64,000 bases of DNA, taken from assembly GCF_014217605.1 (NCBI RefSeq), contig NZ_CP043639.1, forward strand, positions 643,501-707,500. Reading direction: 5' to 3'. The position numbers and the translations under genes are program-made. Within the stretch, counting starts at the first letter, position 1. Each line of letters opens with the position of its first letter. This DNA comes from Sphingomonas sp. NBWT7 (GTDB taxonomy: Bacteria; Pseudomonadota; Alphaproteobacteria; Sphingomonadales; Sphingomonadaceae). The notes beneath the pieces are model-generated. The model had not been told where the DNA came from, did not search any database, and worked only from the letters and a program-made list of their open reading frames with translations. Positions 54,924-64,000 of the stretch are shown here, in pieces.

Positions 54924-55793
54924 TCACACGCTCAGAAATGCGTTCACGTCCCGGCCGAACTCAAGATTGTGCTGGAAGAGGAATCCGTGGCCGGCGTCGG
55001 GGTAGATCTTGACGAGTGCGTTCGGGATCAGACCGCCTAGCAAATGCGACAGGCTCGGCGGGATCATGGCGTCGGCGTCACCGTTCGCGACGAAGGTGGG
55101 CTGGACGATGCCGCGCAGTCGCTGAAGCGCACCGTGATCAGGGATGCCCCACTCACATACTGCGTCGTAGTGAGCGTCGCGCGTCTGGAGCGTGCTCACC
55201 ACGTCCCGATCATCGGCCCTGGCGAGGAAGCGCCCGAGATACGCCTGACCCGCGGCCTGGCTGGTCTCGGTCGCCTTGAAGAAGCTGTAGAGCAGCTCCG
55301 CCGCTCCCGGTTCGTCCTGGCGCACCGCATCGGCAATGTCTTTGCGCCAGCCGTGCATGCCGGGACCGCCGCGTGGTGCGGTCGCGGCCAGCACTAGGCG
55401 GTGGACCAGATCCGGCCTAATCAGCGCCACATCCTGAGCGACGAAGCCGCCAAGGGAAAAGCCGAGGAGGTCGATCGAGCGCAGGTCCAGCGCCTCGAAG
55501 AACGAGATGATGTCGCGAGCCATTTCCGCGATGGTGCTAGGCGTGGTTCCGGCCGTCGAACTTACGCCACGGTTATTGACAAGCACCAGTTCGCGTTCCG
55601 CGGCCAGAGCATCCAGAAGTTCGGGATCCCAGGTATCGAGGTCGCCGCGGAAGCGGGGAAGAAGCACAAGTGGCACGCCCGTCGGGTTTCCGAACCGGCG
55701 ATATGCGTAGCGGACGCCGTTCGCCGCTTCGACGTATCTCGTCGGAGCAGTCAGGCTCGAGTTCGAGGCATCGAGTCTCGCATGCTGGGTCAT
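54924..55793 (-). CDS. Alpha/beta hydrolase
   Basis: A 289-residue paralogue of the 39,381 hydrolase: YAYRRFGNPTGVPLVLL, elbow LLGFSLGGFVAQ and catalytic His in YPDAGHGFLFQ. The oxyanion loop is PRFRGDLDTWDP. It starts at the ATG at 55,793. Flanked by the fusion flavoprotein on one side and copy 1 of the unassigned family on the other. Confidence 0.9.
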   Translation of the reverse strand: MTQHARLDASNSSLTAPTRYVEAANGVRYAYRRFGNPTGVPLVLLPRFRGDLDTWDPELLDALAAERELVLVNNRGVSSTAGTTPSTIAEMARDIISFFEALDLRSIDLLGFSLGGFVAQDVALIRPDLVHRLVLAATAPRGGPGMHGWRKDIADAVRQDEPGAAELLYSFFKATETSQAAGQAYLGRFLARADDRDVVSTLQTRDAHYDAVCEWGIPDHGALQRLRGIVQPTFVANGDADAMIPPSLSHLLGGLIPNALVKIYPDAGHGFLFQHNLEFGRDVNAFLSV

Positions 55794-55944
55794 CGCACGA
55801 TTCCTTGCGACTAGAGGTTGATCCCTGCGTCGGCCCCTTGCAGCCAAGCGAACCGACGCCGTCCGGGGGTTTTCGTCGAATCCGCGTAACGGTGAAATTG
55901 GACGAAGGGATCGAGGGCCGATGCCATGGTATGGGTCGCCGAAC

Positions 55945-57603
55945 TCAGACCGGTTCGAGGTCCGCGAGATGCTGGTGAACTGCCGAGATCACGACCGATC
56001 CCTCGCCTACACCGGAGGCGACGCGCTTCACGGACTCGGAACGCACGTCGCCAACGGCAAAGACGCCGGGTAGCATCGTGGAGAAAGGAGACGTGAGCGG
56101 AGACCCGTCCGCCGCGTGACCCGTCCTCACGAAGCCTTTGACGTCGAGCGGCACACAGCCGTCGAGCCAGGCCGTATTCGGATCGGCGCCAATCATCACG
56201 AAGAGACCGGCCGCCGGACAGAGTTCGCTGACTGCTGTCAGCCGATTGGTCCAGGTTACCTCCTTGAGAAAGGGTTCTCCCTTGACCGCTGTCACCTCGG
56301 TAAAGGGATGCAGCGAAATGTTACGGGAGTCGTCGATGCGCTGCACGAGGTAGTCGGACATCGTGGAGGCGAGTCCCTCGGAGCGGACCAGAACGTGGAC
56401 GTGACTGCAGGTCCGCGAGAGGAACACGGCGGCCTGACCCGCCGAGTTGCCGCCGCCGACGACGACGACCTCCTGGTCGCGGCAGAGCTGGGCCTCCATC
56501 GGCGTGGCCGCATAGTAGACGCCTCGCCCCTCGAGCCGTTCGTAGTCGGGCAGCGACAGCCGCCGATAGCGCGCGCCGGTGGCGATCACGACCGATCTTG
56601 CTCTGACCGTCTCACCACCGTCGAGCGTCAGGACGAACGGCCGTTCGGAGCAGTCAAGTTTTGCGACCCCGCGCGAGACCGCCAGCTGTGCGCCGAACTT
56701 CTGAGCCTGCACCTGAGCGCGGCCAGCCAGCGCCTGACCGGATATGCCGGTTGGAAAGCCAAGGTAGTTTTCGATGCGGCTGCTCGTCCCGGCCTGCCCA
56801 CCAGGCGCCTCGCTCTCGATCACGATCGTATCTAACCCCTCGGACGCCGCATAGACGGCAGCGGCCAGCCCGGCCGGCCCGGCGCCCACCACGGCGACGT
56901 CATGGAGGCGGTCAGGACCTCCAGTCCCATCCACGCCCAACGCAGCGGCGAGCGACTGCGTGCTAGGGTTCCTGAGCGTGGCGCCTCCAGGCAGCAGGAC
57001 CACGGGAAGCTCGGTATCCGCCAGGGAGAAGCCCGCGAGCGCTTCCAGCGCGGTCGCATCCGTGTCGAGATCGAGCATGCGATGCGGGTGCGCGTTGCGG
57101 GTGAGGAAGGCCCGGAAGCGGTGGACATCGGCCGACCGGGCGGAGCCGACGAGCGTCACACCGCCCTGACCCTGCGCGATCAGTTCCACGCGGCGCAGGA
57201 TGAAGGCTCGCATCACCATCTCGCCAATGTCGGCCTCGGTCGAGATCATGCGGCGAAATTCCGGTCTCCGAATGCGGAGCACTCGCGTTCCTGCTGCTGT
57301 ACGTCCGGTAACCAGGAGGTTGCGGTCATTGAAGAGGTGGAGTTCGCCGGTGAACTGTCCGGCGTCATAGGCGCGGAACACGGTCGTCCGATCGGTCTCC
57401 TCCTGCTCAAGGAGCTCGACGGCACCCTCCATGACGACGAAGAAGTCGACTTCGCGCTCCCCCCGCCGGAACAGGATCGTTCCGGCGGCTGGGGTCTCGA
57501 CATCGCCATAGGGCAGCAGTCTGCCGATCGTCTCCCAGTCCAGACGCGGAAAAATCTGCGCCTCTCGGGCATGCGGGGCGGGCGTACGGGAAGATGCTGC
57601 CAC
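55945..57603 (-). CDS. Cyclic-nucleotide-binding domain fused to a thioredoxin-reductase-like flavoprotein
   Basis: A 552-residue fusion. Residues 20-135 form a CRP-like cyclic-nucleotide-binding domain (YGDVETPAAGTILFRRGE, AYDAGQFTGELHLF). A thioredoxin-like linker domain without cysteines follows. From about 235 comes a TrxR-type FAD/NADPH domain (VAVVGAGPAGLAAAVYA, VVVVGGGNSAGQAAVFLS, GVFAVGDVRSESVKRVA). The CxxC of thioredoxin reductase is replaced by AATP, so it is not a normal disulfide reductase. The GTG at 57,603 has GAGGA upstream. Confidence 0.92.
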   Translation of the reverse strand: MAASSRTPAPHAREAQIFPRLDWETIGRLLPYGDVETPAAGTILFRRGEREVDFFVVMEGAVELLEQEETDRTTVFRAYDAGQFTGELHLFNDRNLLVTGRTAAGTRVLRIRRPEFRRMISTEADIGEMVMRAFILRRVELIAQGQGGVTLVGSARSADVHRFRAFLTRNAHPHRMLDLDTDATALEALAGFSLADTELPVVLLPGGATLRNPSTQSLAAALGVDGTGGPDRLHDVAVVGAGPAGLAAAVYAASEGLDTIVIESEAPGGQAGTSSRIENYLGFPTGISGQALAGRAQVQAQKFGAQLAVSRGVAKLDCSERPFVLTLDGGETVRARSVVIATGARYRRLSLPDYERLEGRGVYYAATPMEAQLCRDQEVVVVGGGNSAGQAAVFLSRTCSHVHVLVRSEGLASTMSDYLVQRIDDSRNISLHPFTEVTAVKGEPFLKEVTWTNRLTAVSELCPAAGLFVMIGADPNTAWLDGCVPLDVKGFVRTGHAADGSPLTSPFSTMLPGVFAVGDVRSESVKRVASGVGEGSVVISAVHQHLADLEPV

Positions 57604-57622
57604 GGGACGGTTCCTCGTCGCG

Positions 57623-58342
57623 TTACTTGAGAACAATGTTATCGAGATCGATCGAGACGACGAGCAGATCTGTGACCGGCTGACCGTCGGGCTGCCGAGG
57701 ATAGATGCGCCGCCTGGTAGGAACTTTGATCCCCTGCACCTCGACGTAGTCGGAGACATAGTGGGCGCCCGGCGTGTTGCCTGCGATCTCGACATCGTAG
57801 TCGTGACGCTTCAGCAGACCCTGTGCGTCGACGTAGAGCGTCTGCTCTGCGCTGTGCGTCGCGATCTCAGCGGGGAAGCGGATACGAAGTCGACGCCAGG
57901 TCTCGCCCTGCTCGTCCCAAGGAGCCACCTCCGAGCTTTCGACGCCCGGGTTGGCCAGGAGAAAGGGCATATTGAGATAGGTCCACATCGCGCACCCTGC
58001 GAAATACGCAAGCTGGAGCTCGTTCCACGGGGTCTCTAGCGTATGGCCGTGGAAGGAGGCCCGGGGCGATGGCAGGGCGTCGAGCAACTCTCCTTCACGG
58101 CTCTGCAGTTCGACCCGATCGGGGCTGAACGAGGATTTCCTGTCCGCATCGTCAAAAGGCGCGTGCGACGCATGCTCGCGCCTGAGGTCGACCGTCACGT
58201 TCGTGTCGTCCAGGACGCCTGCCTGTCCTTTCATCGCCCACAGAGCCCCGCCTTGGAGCAGGTGGGCCGTAAGAGTTTCGAAGCCGCGCCAGCGGTCGAG
58301 TCCGCCATGGGCGTCGATGATTTCTTTCGCGAGGTCGTTCAC
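57623..58342 (-). CDS. Unassigned 239-residue protein, copy 2
   Basis: The second paralogue, 239 residues from the GTG at 58,342 (GGAGA upstream). Same blocks as copy 1: AHGGLDRWRGF, LLQGGALWAMKGQ, PRASFHG, YFAGCAMWTYL, GETWRRL, IATHS, RHDYDVEI, RRIYPRQP and VSIDLDN. It lies 19 bases upstream of the fusion flavoprotein on the same strand and is probably co-transcribed with it. Confidence 0.78.
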   Translation of the reverse strand: MNDLAKEIIDAHGGLDRWRGFETLTAHLLQGGALWAMKGQAGVLDDTNVTVDLRREHASHAPFDDADRKSSFSPDRVELQSREGELLDALPSPRASFHGHTLETPWNELQLAYFAGCAMWTYLNMPFLLANPGVESSEVAPWDEQGETWRRLRIRFPAEIATHSAEQTLYVDAQGLLKRHDYDVEIAGNTPGAHYVSDYVEVQGIKVPTRRRIYPRQPDGQPVTDLLVVSIDLDNIVLK

Positions 58343-58664
58343 AGAATGTCTCCAGCAAGGTGCATGTCGCAACTTGCCGGCTGGCCAATCCGGGGGGAAC
58401 GACTACGATGGTAGGTAGAGCCCATCCTATCGGGGCGGTACGCTTGCGGCGTGTTTTCAAGGATCAGGTAACCGATCCCGAGCGAAGCCGGCACGGAGCG
58501 CGTCGAGGGTGACGTCTGCTAGACAGACGAAAGCGACGCAGATCTCGCAACCGGGCCATTGGTCGGGTGGGATGACTGGTGCGTAGCGATCATGCCGCCG
58601 TTATATGATCGAGACGGGAGACGATGGTGCGCCGCTGATGACGTGTCGTCTCCCGCAGCGATGG
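58343..58664. other. Intergenic region with a hairpin
   Basis: No gene is seen. CGGGAGACGA (58,615-58,624) and TCGTCTCCCG (58,646-58,655) form ten-base arms around a 21-base loop, just downstream of the SDR stop on the minus strand; a possible 3'-end structure for that gene. Confidence 0.5.
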
Positions 58665-59459
58665 TCAGTTCGCCACTGCGAGGTAGCGGGGTGCAGGCTC
58701 GGCATGAGCGAGCTCGCCGGAGATACGCAGCCGCATGTCCTCGAACGCGGTCCAGAGGTCACCGTTCTGAAGCGGTGGGATAGTGACGATCTCACCTTGG
58801 TCGAGACCGGTGAGGGCGGCGTCTACCATCGCCCCGCCCCGCATGACTTTCGGGCTGTCGGCATAGGCGCCGAAGCCCGCGATCTCCCAGAAGTCGGTCG
58901 CAGTCCCGCCAGGAAGAACTGCCTGGACCCGCAGACCCTTGGGAGCGAGCTCATGATGGAGCGACTGGGTGAACGCGAGCACGAATGCCTTCGTGCCTCC
59001 GTAGACGCCGTTGAGGATCTCGGGCCCGATCGCCGCGATGGAGGAGATGTTGATGATCGTTCCTTCGCCGCGTGCAACGAAGCCAGGCGCGACGGCGTAG
59101 GACAGGCGCATGAGCGCCGTTACGTTTAGGTCGATCATGAGCTCCATTCGATCGACATCGCTGCCGAGCAGCGGGGTGACTCCTCCAAATCCCGCATTGT
59201 TAACAAGCATCGTGATCGCCGCGTTTTCCCGCAGCACCCGCTCGACGGTGAACAGGTCGTCGTGATCGGAAAGGTCGGCAGTGAGGACCTCGACCGAGCG
59301 GCCGGTCTCTTCCGAGACCCTCAAGGCAACCTCGTTCAGCTTCTCAGTATTACGCGCCACCAGTATCAGATCGTGCCCGCGGCGGGCGAGCCTATCGGCG
59401 TAGATCGCCCCGATACCGCTCGATGCACCTGTGACCAGCGCCACTTCCTTAACTGTCAT
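58665..59459 (-). CDS. Short-chain dehydrogenase/reductase
   Basis: A 264-residue classical SDR: TGASSGIGAIYADRL (cofactor), NNAGFGG, and the catalytic Ser-Tyr-Lys in INISSIAA and YGGTKAF. The substrate is unknown. The ATG at 59,459 is chosen; an ATG 26 codons further 5' adds unrelated residues. Confidence 0.92.
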   Translation of the reverse strand: MTVKEVALVTGASSGIGAIYADRLARRGHDLILVARNTEKLNEVALRVSEETGRSVEVLTADLSDHDDLFTVERVLRENAAITMLVNNAGFGGVTPLLGSDVDRMELMIDLNVTALMRLSYAVAPGFVARGEGTIINISSIAAIGPEILNGVYGGTKAFVLAFTQSLHHELAPKGLRVQAVLPGGTATDFWEIAGFGAYADSPKVMRGGAMVDAALTGLDQGEIVTIPPLQNGDLWTAFEDMRLRISGELAHAEPAPRYLAVAN

Positions 59460-59873
59460 GATTTGCCTTTCTCGCTGCCTGAAAGCTGCTGTCTCGTACG
59501 TCGCAAAGTTCGACCGCGGTCGAAGTAAGATCCGCACGCCTCACTCAAAGATTGGGCAGAGCCTGGCGGGCACCTGAGCATCGCATGTCCCGGCAACTAG
59601 CCGGAATCTGGCATCTAAAGACACGCCGGCCAGCGTCCGCAACGATCGTCTCCGTTCCTCATTTACGCCAGAACTTCCCAGGCGAATTGCGTCGGCTGTG
59701 GCCCCAATCAGACGCAAGCATGGAAGCACTGTTGTATGGCGAACAGCCGTGCAACGGTGTGGTACTCACCACCCTTGGTATGTGAACAGGATCCTGAGCG
59801 GTTCGGCTCGGGTGACATGATCCGGTGTTACGACAAACGAAGAGCCACCAGTCGCTCGATCCTACGATGCACG
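59460..59873. other. Intergenic region without a recognised gene
   Basis: I see no gene or clear signal in these 414 bases. The promoter of the minus-strand SDR should lie at its left edge; CTGTCTCGTACGTC occurs there but the upstream TGTCACA box is absent, so it is not called an ECF41 promoter. Confidence 0.4.
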
Positions 59874-60023
59874 TTAGGAATTGGGTCGCACGGCATTCCA
59901 GGCAGGCAAGCTCAACGGGAGCGGATCGCTGGCTGGGAAGGACTCCGCGAGCGCCTCGTCGAGCTGGTCCTCACGATGGCGGACCGCATCGTCGTCATCT
60001 TCGTCATCAACCGGATCTAACAT
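59874..60023 (-). CDS. Small acidic protein with an ESFPASDP motif
   Basis: A 49-residue frame from the ATG at 60,023 to the TAA at 59,874. It opens MLDPVDDEDDDD and contains QLDEALAESFPASDP, a motif seen in many short proteobacterial hypothetical proteins of unknown function. The conserved motif is the main reason to accept it. Confidence 0.75.
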   Translation of the reverse strand: MLDPVDDEDDDDAVRHREDQLDEALAESFPASDPLPLSLPAWNAVRPNS

Positions 60024-60193
60024 GGTTCAAGCCTTTGCTGTGCGGTCCAGCCGCATGTCAGGGCGCCCGAAGTTGGCCAGTCCTTGGGAGGGTAGGAATT
60101 GGCCTTGTACTTTGAGCTGCGAATCGGATCAGAGAAACTGTGCAAGCGCAGGGCGAAATTGGCGCCGCATCAGACGACTTCGGTCTAGCCGGT

Positions 60194-61600
60194 TCAGCCT
60201 GCGGTTTCTGCGCCCGGCGGAGGCGAGCCGGCCGGCGAGACGGCCAGCAGCTTCCAGTTAACGAACTCGCCAAAGCCGAGCTGACTCAGCTCGCGCCCGT
60301 AGCCGGAGTTCTTCACGCCACCGAACGGCATCTGCGGCGTCGACCAGGTCGGGCTGTTGACGAACGCCATGCCGCTTTCGATGGCGAGCGCGACGCGCTT
60401 GCCGCGCTCCAGATCGGCGGTGAACACCGACCCGCCCAGGCCGAAGGGCACGTCGTTGGCCAGCGCGATCGCCGCGGCTTCGTCGGGAACCACGTAAAAG
60501 GACAGGACCGGGCCGAACAGTTCTTGGCGGTAGACGGGATTGTCCGGCGTGATGTCCGTGAGGATGGTCGCTTGAAGGTAGCTGCCCGGCCGATCGATCC
60601 GCTCGCCGCCCAGCGCCACCGTCGCGCCGCCTGTGTGCGCCGCCTCGACCTGCTTCAGGAGCCCTTGCAACGCTCCTTCCGACGAGACCGGGCCGAGCGT
60701 GGTGGATGCGTCCAACGGATCGCCCGGAGTCAGTGAGGCCATGGCCGCGGTCATCGCCTCCAGGAACTGGCGGCCGCGCTCCTCGCCCACGACGATCATC
60801 CTCTTGGTGGCGACGCAGCTCTGGCCTGTGTTGTTCATGCGGCCGACCATCGCGTTCAGCACGGTGGTATCGAAGGGCGCGTCCTCCAGCACGATCATCG
60901 GATCTGAGCCACCGAGCTCCAGCACGGACTTCTTGAGACTGCGCGCAGCGCGTTCGGCGACGGTGGCACCGGCCTTCTCGCTGCCCGTCAGAGTGACGCC
61001 GCGGATGCGCGGGTCGTCGATGATGGTGCCCACCTGATCGGTGGTCGCGAAGATGTCGGCGTAGGCACCGGCAGGAACGCCGGCCCGGCGCAACACGTCC
61101 TCGAATGCCAGCGCGCTCTGAGGCACGTTGCTGGCGTGCTTGGCGACGATGACGTTGCCGACCATAAGCTGCGGCCCGGCCACGCGGGCGAGCTGGAAGA
61201 ATGGGAAGTTCCACGGTTCCACCGCGAGCAACGCGCCTAGCGGCTGCGCATGTAGGGTCGCGGCCAGCGCGCCCGGCGGGGCCTTCGGCGCCAGGAAGTT
61301 GGCGGCTGTGTCGGCATAGTAGTCGAGGATGGCGGCCGATAGCTGCAGCTCGCCGATCGCCTGCGCGATCAGCTTGCCCATATCACGGGTCATGATTTCC
61401 GCGATCGACTGCTGTTCGTCGCGGATGATCTTCGCCGCCCGCTTCAGGATCGCCGCGCGCTCCGCGATCGGGCGGTGCGGCCAGTCTTCGCGAAAGCAGC
61501 AGACGGTTTCGTCCAGGATGGCACCGAGCGCCGCGTCCGAAAGCGTTTCGAACGTCTTCTCCACCTTGCCGGTAGCCGGGTTGGTCGTCGCGTAGGCCAT
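60194..61600 (-). CDS. Aldehyde dehydrogenase, succinate-semialdehyde type (Sad/YneI-like)
   Basis: A 468-residue NAD(P)-dependent aldehyde dehydrogenase. It has EPWNFPFFQLARVAGPQL, the catalytic Glu in LELGGSDP and Cys in NTGQSCVATKR. PWNFPFFQLARVAGPQLMVGN is written in the style of YneI-type succinate semialdehyde dehydrogenases, so that substrate is likely but not certain. The ATG at 61,600 starts MAYATTNPATGKV, typical of the family; the longer 5' frame is rejected. Confidence 0.92.
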   Translation of the reverse strand: MAYATTNPATGKVEKTFETLSDAALGAILDETVCCFREDWPHRPIAERAAILKRAAKIIRDEQQSIAEIMTRDMGKLIAQAIGELQLSAAILDYYADTAANFLAPKAPPGALAATLHAQPLGALLAVEPWNFPFFQLARVAGPQLMVGNVIVAKHASNVPQSALAFEDVLRRAGVPAGAYADIFATTDQVGTIIDDPRIRGVTLTGSEKAGATVAERAARSLKKSVLELGGSDPMIVLEDAPFDTTVLNAMVGRMNNTGQSCVATKRMIVVGEERGRQFLEAMTAAMASLTPGDPLDASTTLGPVSSEGALQGLLKQVEAAHTGGATVALGGERIDRPGSYLQATILTDITPDNPVYRQELFGPVLSFYVVPDEAAAIALANDVPFGLGGSVFTADLERGKRVALAIESGMAFVNSPTWSTPQMPFGGVKNSGYGRELSQLGFGEFVNWKLLAVSPAGSPPPGAETAG

Positions 61601-61801
61601 CTGATGCCCCGTCTGGTCGCCGCTTGGCGCGTCGGTCGTGCAAAGGATGAGCTTCATGAAGCGCCCCGGCCATTGGAATGGCGTATGGGGTGACCTCGAC
61701 CTTAGCGTGGGTCGGTCGCTGCGCGGCGATGACCCCATACGCAGGTACGTCTGTGCCGCCCTCCCGCTTGGCCGCTAGCGTCGTCCCGAGTGGAGGTAGC
61801 G

Positions 61802-62257
61802 ATGACGACGATTGAGGTGAACGGCCAGGCGCGCGAGGTGACGGTCGACCTGGACACGCCGCTGCTGTGGGTCCTGCGGGACGAGCTCGGCATGACGGGC
61901 ACCAAGTTCGGCTGCGGCATCGCCCAGTGCGGTGCATGCACCGTCCATGTCGAGGGTGTTCCGACGCGGTCCTGCCGATTGCCGGTGGGGCAGGTCGGCG
62001 CACGGGCAGTCACGACCATCGAGGGGATCGGCGCCACGTCGTTGGGGGCTCGGGTGCAGAAGGCTTGGCTAGACCTGGAGGTGATCCAATGTGGCTACTG
62101 CCAGTCTGGACAGATCATGACGGCCGCTGCCCTTCTGGCCTCCAATCCCTCACCTGACGACGAGGCGATAGACGCGGCGATGGCGGGCAACATCTGCCGA
62201 TGCGGCACCTACGTTCGCATTCGCGAGGGCATCAAGCAGGCGGCCCGTCATGGCTGA
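61802..62257 (+). CDS. (2Fe-2S) subunit of an isoquinoline 1-oxidoreductase-type dehydrogenase
   Basis: A 151-residue xanthine-oxidase-family iron-sulfur protein with the plant-type cluster ligands [16 protein letters not shown] and the second cluster [11 protein letters not shown] and [11 protein letters not shown]. It passes electrons from the molybdenum subunit encoded just downstream. GGAGG lies before the ATG. It overlaps the next gene by eight bases. Confidence 0.94.
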   Translation: MTTIEVNGQAREVTVDLDTPLLWVLRDELGMTGTKFGCGIAQCGACTVHVEGVPTRSCRLPVGQVGARAVTTIEGIGATSLGARVQKAWLDLEVIQCGYCQSGQIMTAAALLASNPSPDDEAIDAAMAGNICRCGTYVRIREGIKQAARHG

Positions 62258-64000
62258 AGCTGCGCTCACTCGTCGCCAGCTGCTGGGCACGGGCGCGCTT
62301 GGGATCGGCGGACTTCTGCTAGGCGTGAATCTCAGATCTGCAGAGGTGCAGGCTGCGCCTCTGGCAGGCGGTTTGTTCGCGCCTGACGCCTTCATACGCA
62401 TCGCCTCTGACAGTCGTGCTACGATCATCATCCCGCAGACCGAGATGGGGCAGGGTATCTACACCTCGCTCACCATGCTGATCGCGGAGGAGCTCGACCT
62501 GCCGCTGGCCGGCGTAACCATCGAAGCTGCTCCGGCCAACGACGCGCTCTATGGCAACCCCATACTGAAGGTGCAGTCGACCGGCGGTTCTACGTCGATG
62601 CGGGCCTACTGGCCATTGATGCGCAAGGCCGGGTCCAGCGCGCGGTCGATGCTCCGCTCAGCAGCCGCCCGACGCTGGAAGGTTGATCCGGAAAGCTGCC
62701 GCACTGAGGCGGGAGAGGTCATTCACGACGCAAGTGGTAAGCGGGTGGCCTATGGCGCCATTGCGGTCGCAGCCATGCGGGAGCGCCCTCCGATCGATCC
62801 GCCGTTGAAGAAGCCATCGGAGTTTCGCCTGATCGGGCGATCGCAGCACCGCCTCGACACTCCCGGCAAGACGGACGGCTCGGTGCAGTATGGGATAGAT
62901 GCGATGCCGGACGGCGTTCGCTTCGCGACTCTGGCCTGCTCCCCGGTGCTCGGTGGCAAGGTCGCGCATGTCGACGACAGTCAGGCGAAGGGTCTTGCAG
63001 GCGTGCGCCAGATTATCGTCATGGACGATATGGTCGCCGTGGTCGGCGAGACCAGCTGGGCCGCGATGCGGGGTCTGGCCGCGTTGGACGTCACGTGGGA
63101 CGACGGGCCCAACGCATCGCTTTCCACGGAGGATCTGCGCGAGGATCTCGTCAGAGCGGGTCGGCAGGACGGGCATGTGGCTCATGACACCGGCGCGCGT
63201 GCGAAGCTGCCTGGCGATGGCCTGATCGAGGCGCACTACGAGCTTCCGCTGCTTGCGCATGCTCCGATGGAGCCGATGAACTGCACGGTGCATCTGACGC
63301 CGGGCAGATGCGAGGTTTGGGTCGGAACGCAGGTAATGACCATGGCCCAGCGTGCCGCCGCTGAAGAGGCGGGGCTGACTCCAGAGCAGGTGGTCGTCCA
63401 CAATTACCTGATCGGAGGCGGCTTCGGGCGTCGGCTGGAGGTGGACGGCGTACGCAAGGCCGTCCGGATCGCCCGGCACGTCGACGGCCCCGTAAAGGTG
63501 ACCTGGTCGCGTGAGGAGGACATTGGGAAGGCACCTTATCGCTCGCTTTATGGCGGCTGGCTGAAGGCGCGTCTTCAGAACGGCATGCCCGTCGCCTGGT
63601 CTCACCGCGTTGCGGGCCCGGCGGTGATCGGTCGCTGGCTGCCGCCTGCTTTTGACGGGAAGGTGGACATCGACGCGGTCGATGCGGCATCGGAAACGCC
63701 GTACGACCTGCCTGCAATGTTCGTTGATTGGGTTCGTCACGAGCCCCGCGGCATCTACACCGGCTTCTGGCGTGGGGTCGGTCCTAACATGAACGTGTTC
63801 GCCGTAGAGAGCTTTGTGGACCGGCTGGCGCACGAAGCGGGACAGGATCCGCTGCAGTTCCGTCGCGCGCTGATCGGCAAGCACGCACGTGCCCGCACAG
63901 TGCTCGACTTAGCGGCGACCAAGGCCGGCTGGGGAACGCCGCTGCCAGCTGAGAGCGGACGGGGCATCAGCCTGCAGTGGGCGTTCGGAACATATCTTTG
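62250..64000 (+). CDS. Molybdopterin-binding subunit of an isoquinoline 1-oxidoreductase-type dehydrogenase (cut at window edge)
   Basis: The frame is open from the ATG at 62,250 to the right edge (584 codons, no stop). It starts with a twin-arginine signal ([19 protein letters not shown]), then [17 protein letters not shown] and [12 protein letters not shown] (molybdopterin loops) and [20 protein letters not shown]. Such IorB-type enzymes act in the periplasm on N-heterocycles or aldehydes. The active-site glutamate near the C-terminus would lie outside the window. Confidence 0.92.
   Translation, partial: MAEAALTRRQLLGTGALGIGGLLLGVNLRSAEVQAAPLAGGLFAPDAFIRIASDSRATIIIPQTEMGQGIYTSLTMLIAEELDLPLAGVTIEAAPANDALYGNPILKVQSTGGSTSMRAYWPLMRKAGSSARSMLRSAAARRWKVDPESCRTEAGEVIHDASGKRVAYGAIAVAAMRERPPIDPPLKKPSEFRLIGRSQHRLDTPGKTDGSVQYGIDAMPDGVRFATLACSPVLGGKVAHVDDSQAKGLAGVRQIIVMDDMVAVVGETSWAAMRGLAALDVTWDDGPNASLSTEDLREDLVRAGRQDGHVAHDTGARAKLPGDGLIEAHYELPLLAHAPMEPMNCTVHLTPGRCEVWVGTQVMTMAQRAAAEEAGLTPEQVVVHNYLIGGGFGRRLEVDGVRKAVRIARHVDGPVKVTWSREEDIGKAPYRSLYGGWLKARLQNGMPVAWSHRVAGPAVIGRWLPPAFDGKVDIDAVDAASETPYDLPAMFVDWVRHEPRGIYTGFWRGVGPNMNVFAVESFVDRLAHEAGQDPLQFRRALIGKHARARTVLDLAATKAGWGTPLPAESGRGISLQWAFGTYL

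Noticed and set aside
62658..63884. 408-codon minus-strand frame near the right edge
   Set aside because: Antisense shadow of the molybdopterin subunit, whose plus-strand frame has a Tat signal and cofactor motifs.
1..64000. CRISPR arrays, tRNA and rRNA genes
   Set aside because: No regularly spaced repeats, no tRNA-like T-loop (GGTTCGA) with a plausible fold, and no rRNA sequence were seen.

Overview
The window reads as high-GC alphaproteobacterial chromosome, most like a sphingomonad. The evidence is the gene order yidC-yidD-rnpA-rpmH and murJ-trpS, dense 1-4 base stop/start overlaps with many GTG/TTG starts, two large TonB-dependent receptors, and an ECF41 sigma factor. I saw no tRNA, rRNA, CRISPR array, integrase or transposase.

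Layout. 1-11,850 is housekeeping: a metallophosphoesterase, trpS, murJ, secB, a Tim44-like protein, mltA, an Smr protein, dapE, a glutathione transferase, engB, yidC, yidD, rnpA and rpmH. At 11,967 comM begins, but its homology stops abruptly just before the Walker A loop (near 12,608). The rest of the gene is not in the window, so this is a junction, and everything to the right looks like accessory DNA. 12.6-13.3 kb is a gene-free relic zone. 14.7-20.2 kb is a tightly overlapping operon for a three-subunit cobalt-type nitrile hydratase/thiocyanate hydrolase-family enzyme, with an aquaporin-like channel, a DUF302 protein, a NiCoT cobalt/nickel permease and a TonB-dependent receptor. 22.2-24.3 kb is an RclR-like regulator facing an AhpD-like protein and an RclC-like membrane protein. 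25.2-28.5 kb is an ECF41 regulon: NmrA-type epimerase, membrane protein, AhpD-like protein and the sigma factor, plus a second AhpD-like gene. Two near-identical promoters fit the published ECF41 consensus.

From 29 to 54 kb the dominant theme is signalling. Five large PAS histidine kinases share an unusual PAS variant (seven copies in total). With them are a minimal kinase overlapping an M48 protease, two receiver-only proteins and one FixJ-type regulator. Interspersed are redox and electrophile-stress genes: azoR with an HxlR regulator, NmrA-like proteins, alpha/beta hydrolases, a chloroperoxidase-like hydrolase and an RclA-like flavoprotein. 54-60 kb holds two paralogues of an unassigned 239-residue family flanking a hydrolase and a cyclic-nucleotide-domain/thioredoxin-reductase-like fusion, then an SDR and a 49-residue acidic protein. 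60-64 kb holds an aldehyde dehydrogenase and an isoquinoline-oxidoreductase-type molybdenum enzyme that runs off the right edge.

My reading is that the right-hand 51 kb is a sensing and detoxification region in which several independent redox regulators (RclR-type, ECF41, HxlR-type, FixJ/PAS kinases) control small flavin, AhpD-like and hydrolase modules. The cobalt enzyme operon is the most self-contained metabolic unit. Functions are assigned from recognisable motifs only; no database search was possible.
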